Assembly: GCF_000715015.1 (NCBI RefSeq)
Contig: NZ_JMIW01000003.1
Coordinates: forward strand, 62,001-126,000
Direction of reading: 5' to 3'
Length of the DNA: 64,000 nt
Source: Erythrobacter longus
Lineage (GTDB): Bacteria; Pseudomonadota; Alphaproteobacteria; Sphingomonadales; Sphingomonadaceae
Both the position numbers and the translations under genes were made by a program. The notes beneath the pieces are model-generated. The model was given only the letters and a program-made list of their open reading frames with translations. It did no database searches and had not been told where the DNA came from. Numbering within the stretch: the first letter of the stretch is position 1; each line of letters begins with the position of its first letter. This document shows, in pieces, positions 32,268-40,473 of the stretch.

Positions 32268-35200
32268 TGGTAAGGAGCAAATTCTTGACGAGCCAAAGCT
32301 CACAATTTCGCTTCTTTACGCCGATGCACGTTCTTTTGGCTGTTGCGGCGCTGATCCTTGGTCTTTCGGTTTTTCAAGCTGAGACGCAGGCCGCTGACAA
32401 GGAAAAGCCGACAAAGCGCAATTACAGCCTCGTCATCTCAGCGCCGGCGCCCGCGCGTCAGTCACAGGCCGATGCGGATGCAAAATCGGAAGGGTGCCTT
32501 ACCTGTCACCGCGCAAGCGATGCGCCGACCATGCACGAAACGCCTGCCGTGGTGCTGGGCTGTGTGGACTGTCACGGCGGCAATGCGAGCGTCGCTGGCA
32601 ATCCATCGCTTCCTTACGATCACCCCGATTATCTGGCTGCGCGCGACACGGCGCACGTGCTTCCCAAATATCCTGACAGCTGGCACTTTCCATCGTCTGC
32701 GAACCCTGAACGCTCTTACGCACTGCTCAATAAAGAAGCGCCAGAGTTCATCAAATTCGTAAACCCATCGGACTACCGCGTTGCGCGGGAAGCTTGCGGT
32801 TCGTGCCATATCCAGGCGATTGAGAGCGCTGAACGTTCCATCATGGCAACCGGCGCGATGTTGTGGGGCGGTGCGACTTACAACAACGGCATATTGCCCT
32901 TCAAAAACTACATTCTGGGTGAAGCGTACACCCGCGCTGGCGACAGCGCGACGATTGCTGGCGTTGGCAGCGTGATCGCATCGCCAGGCGATGATCCATC
33001 AGGTCAGCTGTCCGAGGAACAAAAGGCGCGAGGCGTCCTTGGACAGCTGTACCCGCTTCCGACTTGGCACGTGATCCCGCCTGCAGACGTCTTCCGCGTG
33101 TTTGAGCGTGGTGGGCGGACCATCAACTCGCAGTTCCCAGAGATTGGCCAACCCAATATCACGGGCCGGATTCAGCTTCTCGAAGAGCCTGGTCGCCCTG
33201 ACCTCAAACAATCCAACCGTGGTCCAGGAACGGGTCTTCGCGTGGCGATCCCGGCACTCAACATTCACAAGACGCGCCTCAACGATCCGTTCACATGGTT
33301 CATGGGAACCAATGATCAGCCCGGTGACTATCGCCATTCGGGCTGTGCCTCTTGTCACGTAATCTATGCCAATGACCGCGAGCCGCGTCACAGCCTCACC
33401 TATGCGCAATATGGCCGCGATGGTCAGACGGTGACGGCCGATCCGTGCATCAATCCAGAAGCGAACACAAATTCCGCGCTTCAATGCTACAGCCGCGTGA
33501 CCAGTGGTGGTCGCAATCCTGGCGAAGCAGGGCATCACGGTTACAAGAAAGACATCGGCCTGCCCGAAAGCGGTCTTAAAGACAGCTCGTTCGATGGTGC
33601 TGGCGGCCACGGCGCTTTGAAAGGTCCCGACGATCACGCCGAAGAGGGGTATGATGATGGTCACGGTACCCACAGCGACAAGCCGAAGCGCGAAAAAGGC
33701 CACCCGCTCAAACACGTCTTTACCCGCGCGATCCCAACCGCGCAGTGCATGACCTGTCACATGCACCAGCCTAACATCTTCCTCAATTCCTACCTTGGCT
33801 ACACCATGTGGGATTATGAGAGCGACGCGCCCAAGATGTGGCCTGGCCCCGAAAACGAAACACCGCGCCCGCACGGCATGTCAGATAAGGACTACGAGAC
33901 GTTCTATAAAACGCAGCGTTTCCCAACTGCCGAGCAAGTGCGTGCGATCATGGACCGCAACCCCGAAGGGGCCGCTGCGCGCGGAATGTGGGCCGATGTG
34001 GACTTCCTGCGCAATGTCTATGACCTCAACCCAGAGCTCGAAGACACACAATTTGCCGATTATCATGGCCACGGCTGGAATTTCCGCGGCATCTTCAAAC
34101 GCGACCGCGACGGCAATCTTCTGGATGCAGAAGGCGAAATTCTGCGCCCGGGCAATCCGGAAACCGACACTCCTGAAGAACAAGCCTATCACGACAACCG
34201 CTGGCGTCAGCGCTGGCGCAAGGACGGCGAGGGCAAATTTGTCGAGGTCGAAAAAGACCCGGCGAAAAACGGCTCTAACAATCCTGGCACGGCCGTTCAT
34301 ATGATGAGCATCCACGCTGAGGTCGGCATGCAGTGCGTCGATTGCCACTATGAGCAAGACACGCACGGCAATGGCCTCATCTATGGCGAAGTCGCCAATG
34401 CGATCGAGATCGGGTGTAAGGATTGCCACGGTACAGCAGACGCCTATCCAACGCTTCGAACCAGCGGCCCTGCTGCGCCGCCCGAAGGGCACAACCTTGC
34501 GCTTTTGCGCAACCCTGATGGACAGCGCCGCTTTGAGTGGATGGAGAAAGAAAACGGCGAGCGGGTTTTGATCCAACGCTCCATTCTTGATCCAGAGCTT
34601 CAGTGGGAAATGAGCCTTGTCAAAGACTCGGTCGACCCGAACGCCTCCACCTTCAACGCCAAGGCTGCGCGCTCCAAACTGATGAGCGTCTATGGCGCAG
34701 AAACCGGCAATTTCGAGTTTGGCACAGGCGTCGCGAAGGGCGAACGCGCGCACGATGATGACAATATGGCGTGCTTTACCTGCCACCTTTCATGGACGAC
34801 CAGCTGTGGCGGGTGTCACCTGCCGATTGAGGCGAACTGGAAGACCAAATCGCACCGCTATGAAGGCGGTTCGACTAGGAACTTTGCAACCTATAACCCG
34901 CAGGTTGCGCGCGATCAGATGTTCCAGCTGGGCAAGCACCAGACGACAAAGGGCAATCAAACTGCGCCGGTGCGTTCAACCTCGGCGCTTGTATTGTCCT
35001 CCACCAACATCAACCGCGAGCGCATCTATGTGCAGCAGCCGCCGATTTCGGCGATTGGCTTCTCGTCACAGGCGTTCGCACCGCACTTCCCGCACACGGT
35101 GAGGAAGACAGAGACGAAGCAGTGCTCTGACTGTCACCTTGCCGAAGCAGAAGACAACAACGCCATCATGGCGCAGCTCCTGCTTCTTGGCACAAACTAT

Positions 35201-36781
35201 GTGAACTTCGTCGGCATGCACGCCTTCACCGGCCTCGAAGGCGGGATTTCCGCAGTTCGCGTCACCGAGTATGACGAACCGCAAGCTGTGCTGGGCTCAT
35301 ACCTCCACCGCTATTCCTACCCTGACTATTGGCGTCGCCATGTCGAGGACAATGGCCGCGAGCTTAAGAACTGGGTGCGCGGTGAAGCGTTCGATGGCGA
35401 TATCTCAGGCGAGACCAAGCCGTTCGAAGAATTCGTCAATGTCCATGAGGGCACAGGCGATGAGGTCCGCTGCCTTCAGATGCGCGGCGAATATCTTTTC
35501 GTGGCTGAAGGCAAGGGCGGTTTTCGTGCCTATGATATCGCCTCGGTTGCTAACAAAGGCATTTCAGAACGCATCCTTACAGCGCCTTTCTCACCGCTTG
35601 GCCACGACACGCATGTCGATACCAAGGATGCGACCTGTATGGCGGTTGCGACCAACCAGCCTATTGCGCCAGAGCGCAACACGGCCCGCATGCGCGAAGT
35701 GAATGAGGAACAACCGTTCAGCCCGATCTATGACTATGCGTTCATCACCGATGCTCAAGAGGGCTTGATCGCGGTCGATGTGAACACATTGAACGATGGC
35801 GAGTTCCGCAACAACTTCTTTGACCGGGCACAATTCCCCGGCGGTGTGGATGCGTGGAACCCGAACGGTGTTCTAAACGGAGCAAGCCATATTACCCTTG
35901 CAGGCGACTATGCCTACATCACGGCGGACGCTGGCCTTGTGGTTGTCTATCTGCCCAAAGATATCCCGGATAATCCCGCGACCCCATATGTGGATGAGTG
36001 CGAGATCGATCCTGCAAACCCGGCTGAGAGCTGCCTTGCACCGCGCGTGACCAAAGTCATTCCGCTTCAAGGTGCACGCGCGACAACCGTCCAGTTCCGC
36101 TATCTTTGGGTGACTGACAATGACGGCCTCAAGGTCTTTGATGTCACAGAGATGGGCGATCCTGTGGCTGTACCAGAGGCGACGTACCCTATTGCCGATG
36201 CTCGCCGGATCTATGTCGCGCGCACCTATGCATATGTGGCAGCTAAGGGCGATGGCCTTATGATCTTCGATGTGAAGAACCCGCGCTCGCCAAAACTGTA
36301 TCAAAAGGTCACGCTGGACGGGACGCTAAACGATGCAGAGGATGTGATCGTTGGCTCCACCAATGCGTCGCTGTTCGCCTATGTCGCGGACGGGGTGAAC
36401 GGTCTTAAAGTGCTTCAGCTGACCAGTCCTGAAAGCCAGCGCAATTTCTACGGCTTCAGCCCCGCGCCAGTGCCAGAGCTTGTTTCTTACGCGAAGACAC
36501 CTTCGCCTGCGCTCGCGCTCTCGAAGGGCCTCGACCGTGACCGCGCGGTGGATGAAACGGGCGGGCAGATGGCGGTGTTTGGTCGGCTTGGTTCACGCCC
36601 ATTCACACGCGCTGAGATGGAGAAGCTCTTCATTACCAGAGCCGGTGTGCCATGGAAGGTCACCGATGATGTCGACATGAACCGCTGGGTGGGAAGCGGC
36701 TTTGGCCCCAATGTGGCGGTCCGCCGTGAGGAAGAAGCACCTGAGGCGCGGGCTGAGGATGAGCCTGACCTCGGCGGCTAA
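32267..36781 (+). CDS. Giant decaheme cytochrome c with C-terminal beta-propeller
   Basis: A 1504-residue exported protein with a membrane/signal segment at about 20-43. Ten CxxCH sites lie between residues 77 and 957: CLTCH, CVDCH, CGSCH, CASCH, CMTCH, CVDCH, CKDCH, CFTCH, CGGCH and CSDCH. A His/Asp-rich loop (around 425-480) may bind metal. From about residue 1060 to 1420 the sequence repeats a propeller pattern (YLFVAEGKGGFRAYDI, YAFITDAQEGLIAVDV, YAYITADAGLVVVYL, YLWVTDNDGLKVFDV, YAYVAAKGDGLMIFDV, FAYVADGVNGLKVLQL), resembling LVIVD repeats. It probably accepts or donates electrons at the cell surface or outer membrane, with the propeller as a binding face. Enzymatic activity is unknown. 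Confidence 0.85.
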   Translation: MVRSKFLTSQSSQFRFFTPMHVLLAVAALILGLSVFQAETQAADKEKPTKRNYSLVISAPAPARQSQADADAKSEGCLTCHRASDAPTMHETPAVVLGCVDCHGGNASVAGNPSLPYDHPDYLAARDTAHVLPKYPDSWHFPSSANPERSYALLNKEAPEFIKFVNPSDYRVAREACGSCHIQAIESAERSIMATGAMLWGGATYNNGILPFKNYILGEAYTRAGDSATIAGVGSVIASPGDDPSGQLSEEQKARGVLGQLYPLPTWHVIPPADVFRVFERGGRTINSQFPEIGQPNITGRIQLLEEPGRPDLKQSNRGPGTGLRVAIPALNIHKTRLNDPFTWFMGTNDQPGDYRHSGCASCHVIYANDREPRHSLTYAQYGRDGQTVTADPCINPEANTNSALQCYSRVTSGGRNPGEAGHHGYKKDIGLPESGLKDSSFDGAGGHGALKGPDDHAEEGYDDGHGTHSDKPKREKGHPLKHVFTRAIPTAQCMTCHMHQPNIFLNSYLGYTMWDYESDAPKMWPGPENETPRPHGMSDKDYETFYKTQRFPTAEQVRAIMDRNPEGAAARGMWADVDFLRNVYDLNPELEDTQFADYHGHGWNFRGIFKRDRDGNLLDAEGEILRPGNPETDTPEEQAYHDNRWRQRWRKDGEGKFVEVEKDPAKNGSNNPGTAVHMMSIHAEVGMQCVDCHYEQDTHGNGLIYGEVANAIEIGCKDCHGTADAYPTLRTSGPAAPPEGHNLALLRNPDGQRRFEWMEKENGERVLIQRSILDPELQWEMSLVKDSVDPNASTFNAKAARSKLMSVYGAETGNFEFGTGVAKGERAHDDDNMACFTCHLSWTTSCGGCHLPIEANWKTKSHRYEGGSTRNFATYNPQVARDQMFQLGKHQTTKGNQTAPVRSTSALVLSSTNINRERIYVQQPPISAIGFSSQAFAPHFPHTVRKTETKQCSDCHLAEAEDNNAIMAQLLLLGTNYVNFVGMHAFTGLEGGISAVRVTEYDEPQAVLGSYLHRYSYPDYWRRHVEDNGRELKNWVRGEAFDGDISGETKPFEEFVNVHEGTGDEVRCLQMRGEYLFVAEGKGGFRAYDIASVANKGISERILTAPFSPLGHDTHVDTKDATCMAVATNQPIAPERNTARMREVNEEQPFSPIYDYAFITDAQEGLIAVDVNTLNDGEFRNNFFDRAQFPGGVDAWNPNGVLNGASHITLAGDYAYITADAGLVVVYLPKDIPDNPATPYVDECEIDPANPAESCLAPRVTKVIPLQGARATTVQFRYLWVTDNDGLKVFDVTEMGDPVAVPEATYPIADARRIYVARTYAYVAAKGDGLMIFDVKNPRSPKLYQKVTLDGTLNDAEDVIVGSTNASLFAYVADGVNGLKVLQLTSPESQRNFYGFSPAPVPELVSYAKTPSPALALSKGLDRDRAVDETGGQMAVFGRLGSRPFTRAEMEKLFITRAGVPWKVTDDVDMNRWVGSGFGPNVAVRREEEAPEARAEDEPDLGG

Positions 36782-36880
36782 GCTGCGCAGTCCTGCTACT
36801 GGCCGGGCGTGAACTCACAATTGGAATAAAGTGCGATGGCCAAATGGCCGTCCAACAAGGGCCGATAACCGCCCCTGGGC

Positions 36881-37807
36881 TTATTCCTCGCGTTCGGCGA
36901 AGAGTCCCTTCATCATCGGCTTGATGTGCTCTTCAAACCGAGCGAGTGTTTGCCACTGGCCGACAGGTTGGAAGTGCGAGACGAAGGTGGAATTACGCCA
37001 GATATGAAGCGAGTAAAAGGGTGGCTCTGCATCAACGATCGGGCGGTGATCGGCGACATCTGTGTCCATTGGACGCAGGTCCAACGCCACTGCGGGGGCA
37101 ACGGCCGGGGTCACGCTAATCGGGATGCCTTCTACCACAGAATGAAGCGGGCGATGCAGGTGCCCTGCCTGGATCGACAGGATCTGGCTGTGCCCACGCA
37201 CCGCGTCACGAAAACGGAGCATCCACGGCTCATGCGGCTTGGGGTCCATCCACTCTATCGATGAAACCACCGGCGGGTGGTGAATAAACAGTACCGTTGG
37301 CGTGTCAGGATGCGCCTCGAGCTCTTTAGTCAGCCATGCGGCGCGCACCTCGCAGAATGCACCGCCGTGGCGGCCCGGTTCAAAGCTGTCGAGGCAAAGA
37401 AGGCGCAAACGCTCCTCTCCCTCACCCAGCTCCAGCGCGAATTGTGCAAAGCCGTCTGCGGTTGGGCATTCCGGGAAAACCTCAAGCATGACGTCGCGGC
37501 TGTCGTGATTGCCCGGAATGATTTCATAGGGGATCGGGCAGTCGTTCATCAGATCGCGGATACGGGCGTAGCATTCTGCGCTCCCATTGTCGGTCAAATC
37601 ACCAGACAGGATCAGCAGATCAGGCTGAACCGGTTGGCTGAGCAAATGGCCCAGCACATTGCGGAAACGCACGAAGTTAAATTCGTTCTCACCCGCCTCG
37701 GGTTCAAATCCGACATGAGTGTCAGTGATCTGAGCAATGATCACGCCGGGATGGGCATTGTGGGCTGAGCCCTGAGGTCTGCCGCTGTCCGGCGAATATC
37801 TATGCAT
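36881..37807 (-). CDS. Metallophosphoesterase, class III cyclic-nucleotide phosphodiesterase (CpdA)-like
   Basis: A 308-residue calcineurin-type phosphoesterase with all metal-site motifs in order: DTH (QITDTHVGF), GDLTDNG, GNHD (IPGNHDSR), FIHHPP and AGHLHRP. This arrangement matches CpdA-like enzymes that hydrolyse cAMP and related phosphodiesters. It starts one base after the FHA-decaheme stop, as the last gene of the operon whose first gene carries two cyclic-nucleotide-binding domains, so it may tune that signal. Other phosphodiester substrates are possible. The 99-bp gap to the decaheme gene holds no clear terminator. Confidence 0.82.
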   Translation of the reverse strand: MHRYSPDSGRPQGSAHNAHPGVIIAQITDTHVGFEPEAGENEFNFVRFRNVLGHLLSQPVQPDLLILSGDLTDNGSAECYARIRDLMNDCPIPYEIIPGNHDSRDVMLEVFPECPTADGFAQFALELGEGEERLRLLCLDSFEPGRHGGAFCEVRAAWLTKELEAHPDTPTVLFIHHPPVVSSIEWMDPKPHEPWMLRFRDAVRGHSQILSIQAGHLHRPLHSVVEGIPISVTPAVAPAVALDLRPMDTDVADHRPIVDAEPPFYSLHIWRNSTFVSHFQPVGQWQTLARFEEHIKPMMKGLFAEREE

Positions 37808-37808
37808 C

Positions 37809-39599
37809 CTAGCGCCTTAGACTGCTTAAGATTGCTGCAACATTATCATTTCCACCATTTCCGGGCAAATCGGGGTGATCGGCGGGCTTCCACGGCATCG
37901 CAGGCGTGTGATACCCATGGCACATCGCGCAGCCAGATGGCACGATTTCCTCAGTCTTCACAGCCGTTTCACCAAGGTGGCAATCGCGGCAGCTTTCAAG
38001 GTCAGGGATCAACAGATCGGTTGCTTCGCCAGAGGTCTCGGTCGCGTGGCAATCTTTGCATTCTGCAACATCATCGCCGTGCGCTTCGTGCGGGAAGAAA
38101 CCGCCGTGGATGTATTTGTCAGGGATGTTTACAGGAATCAGGTCAAGCCTGCCATCGGTTGTGGTGCGCAGGTGGCAATCCCCGCAGGTGCCGCCTTTTT
38201 GAAGTGCCCGGTTGATCGCTATATAGGCGGTCATTGGACGGCCAAAGTTCGCATAATACCGCCCACTTGACGCATACTGCCCTGGACGGCCGCGTCCGGT
38301 GACAACCGTCCGTCGGCTGGCAAGGTTTACCTTGGCAAGGTCTTCCATAAGATCGGTGACATCGCCGTGGCGAAGTTTTGTAAAGGCCCCGCCTGCCGTG
38401 CCTGAGACAAGGCTGTGACACGCCTCGCAGGAATCTTCCATAACGACTGGTTTGAACCCGCCGGGCGCATTCTTGTCTTCTTCGTGACAGTCGCTGCATT
38501 CCAGAGGTGCGCCATATTGTGACAGGCTCAAAGCCATTTTGGCAGCGCCGCCCGTTTCAGAGACATGGATATCGTGTGGGAAGACAAGGCCGCTCTTTTC
38601 AACGGGCTTATCATCAAGGCTTACGCGCTTGGCTTTCTTGTCGAAATGCGCGGTGTAGAATTTGGGGCGGAATTGTGGGTGCTTCTCACCGAAATCGCCT
38701 GCATTACTGAACGCCACATCCGTCAAGCGTGCGTCCATATCGTTATGGCAATCTGCGCAGAATTTCTCCGTAGAGGCTTCCAGCTTGACCGGGCCCTCGT
38801 GCTCTGTGTGGCACGAAACACAGCCCAATGGTCCCTCTTTGCCGAGCGCTTGGCCGATATCCCATTGGATCTGATCGCCCGTGCTGAACGGAGCCATCCC
38901 GGTAAGCTGGCGATCCATCTTGGCGTGGTCGTCCAGTTCCTCGTGGCACGTGATACAGGTTTCATCTTGCACGGAAACAAATGCGGTCTGGTGACAGGCC
39001 TCGCAATTGTCCTCCAGATCGTGGTGAGCCATGCTAAGATCGCCCGTGCTCCACGAGGCATCAAACAGCACAGAGCCGGTTTCCAAATTCTCCGGATCGT
39101 TTTCGACCTTTTCGCGAAACTGGTGCGTAATGACCGGCACCGACAACAGCAGCACGAAGATCAGGCCGAAGAATGTCCAGGCCATAGCGCGCTTGCTGGG
39201 CATTGCGCTGGCCATAAGGAAGCCAGCTTCTGGCTCGCCTGCCGATTTGTCTTTAGGCGCAGGCTTGATGATAATCTGAACAGAACCATCTGCATCGCGC
39301 GACACAGCGAGAAGGGCAGGGCCCACCGCAATTTCAGCGCCCGCATCAGGATCAATCCGGGCCTCGGTGACGCTCGTCCCATCAAGGTTAAACGGCAGTT
39401 CGCCCAATGCGCGCGCTGCGACCATGCCTTTGCCTGCATCGGTCAGCTTCAAGTGCTGAAGCTCAACTGTCAGGTCGGGCAGATGGATGTCGCTTGCCGG
39501 GTCGCGCCCGATGATGAGCTCATCCTTTTCAACCCTGCGGTCGCGGACGATTTCGCGGCCCGATTTGGCAACGGCAATGGTACGGATCAGGAATGCCAT
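37809..39599 (-). CDS. FHA domain - transmembrane - decaheme cytochrome c fusion
   Basis: A 596-residue protein. Residues 1-110 form a forkhead-associated domain with IIGRDPASDIHLPDLTVELQH. The Gly-Arg and His are kept, but the Ser of the usual S-R-x-H is replaced, so phosphothreonine binding may be weak. One membrane helix lies at 138-158. The periplasmic part carries ten CxxCH haem sites from residue 199 to 561 (CEACH, CITCH, CVSCH, CADCH, CSDCH, CEACH, CGDCH, CKDCH, CRDCH, CAMCH). It would take electrons at the membrane and pass them to the periplasm, with a cytoplasmic phospho-recognition module. FHA fused to a decaheme chain is very unusual. The gene starts 10 bp after the cytochrome b-like gene. 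Confidence 0.87.
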   Translation of the reverse strand: MAFLIRTIAVAKSGREIVRDRRVEKDELIIGRDPASDIHLPDLTVELQHLKLTDAGKGMVAARALGELPFNLDGTSVTEARIDPDAGAEIAVGPALLAVSRDADGSVQIIIKPAPKDKSAGEPEAGFLMASAMPSKRAMAWTFFGLIFVLLLSVPVITHQFREKVENDPENLETGSVLFDASWSTGDLSMAHHDLEDNCEACHQTAFVSVQDETCITCHEELDDHAKMDRQLTGMAPFSTGDQIQWDIGQALGKEGPLGCVSCHTEHEGPVKLEASTEKFCADCHNDMDARLTDVAFSNAGDFGEKHPQFRPKFYTAHFDKKAKRVSLDDKPVEKSGLVFPHDIHVSETGGAAKMALSLSQYGAPLECSDCHEEDKNAPGGFKPVVMEDSCEACHSLVSGTAGGAFTKLRHGDVTDLMEDLAKVNLASRRTVVTGRGRPGQYASSGRYYANFGRPMTAYIAINRALQKGGTCGDCHLRTTTDGRLDLIPVNIPDKYIHGGFFPHEAHGDDVAECKDCHATETSGEATDLLIPDLESCRDCHLGETAVKTEEIVPSGCAMCHGYHTPAMPWKPADHPDLPGNGGNDNVAAILSSLRR

Positions 39600-39609
39600 G
39601 GAGCGCGCC

Positions 39610-40473
39610 TCACCAATAATAGAACACGCTGATCACATGCGCGAGGAGCGCAGCGAGCAGGGCGATCGTTGCCGGGATGTGGATAAAGAGCCAAATTTCA
39701 AGCATCGCTTTGATGCGAAGATGGCGGCGGATTTGGGCGAGTTGTTCGGCCCGTGCGGTCAGTAATTCGTGAACGCGGATTTCGGCGTCACTGCCTGTGG
39801 CTGGAATGCCTGCCAAGGCGCGCTTGGTTGCGCATCCGGGATAGGACCCCGTAAGACGCGAGAAGGCGCCTGCGTAAAACACATCCTGTTCAAGCACGCC
39901 GATCACAAGATCGGACCCTGCACGTCCCAATGGCTGAGCAGCGCTTTCAAGTTTGCGATCAATATCAGCGATTGTATCGAGCATATCACCGCCCGTTTTA
40001 TCGCCCCTGTTGGCTGACAATTCCTTGGGCAGAGCAGCGTAGGCGTAAACGCCGTAAATCCCGCTAATGATGACGATGAGCATCAGGACATAGGCGAGTG
40101 TGTGGACGTTCCAACCGATTTGAAACCCGGTGTGAAGCGTGCCCACAACGATGAGCGCAAGTCCCAGATAAACATGCGCGCTCGTCCACGCCTTAAGGCT
40201 CCACGCGCCTTCGGAAATACGCCGTTTGCGAATGCCGAGCATGGATAGCCAGACGATCAGCAAAAGCCCGACTGTCCCAAGTGTATAACCATACCAGCTA
40301 CCGCCATTGGGGCGCGGTTCCTGATCAATCAGCGCGTAGCCGATGATGCTGAAGGCGCACAAAAGCAGCGCCATCCAAAGCCAGCGAAAGCCGCGATGTT
40401 TGAGGAAGCTGATATGGTCCGCATCCCGCCGCTTTTCGTCTTCGCGAAACCTGTTGTCTGCTGCGGTCGCCAT
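39610..40473 (-). CDS. b-type cytochrome-like integral membrane protein
   Basis: A 287-residue protein with about five membrane segments (near 30-48, 65-82, 98-112, 124-146 and 258-285) and a cytoplasmic or periplasmic loop of about 105 residues before the last. His residues lie in membrane positions suited to haem b: SAHVYLG, GTLHTGFQ, WNVHTLAY, LFIHIPA and LLAHVIS. It likely links the soluble flavin/iron-sulfur protein (stop-start overlap TGATG) to the decaheme protein encoded next, acting as quinone or transmembrane electron carrier. No close family is named with confidence. Confidence 0.72.
   Translation of the reverse strand: MATAADNRFREDEKRRDADHISFLKHRGFRWLWMALLLCAFSIIGYALIDQEPRPNGGSWYGYTLGTVGLLLIVWLSMLGIRKRRISEGAWSLKAWTSAHVYLGLALIVVGTLHTGFQIGWNVHTLAYVLMLIVIISGIYGVYAYAALPKELSANRGDKTGGDMLDTIADIDRKLESAAQPLGRAGSDLVIGVLEQDVFYAGAFSRLTGSYPGCATKRALAGIPATGSDAEIRVHELLTARAEQLAQIRRHLRIKAMLEIWLFIHIPATIALLAALLAHVISVFYYW

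Noticed and set aside
33881..34786. 301-codon minus-strand frame opposite the giant decaheme gene
   Set aside because: The hydrophobic Ala/Val/Ile-rich sequence is a by-product of the codons on the other strand, with no family match recognised.
38565..39632. 355-codon plus-strand frame opposite the FHA-decaheme gene
   Set aside because: The opposite strand carries ten haem motifs and an FHA domain in one frame; this frame is its shadow.
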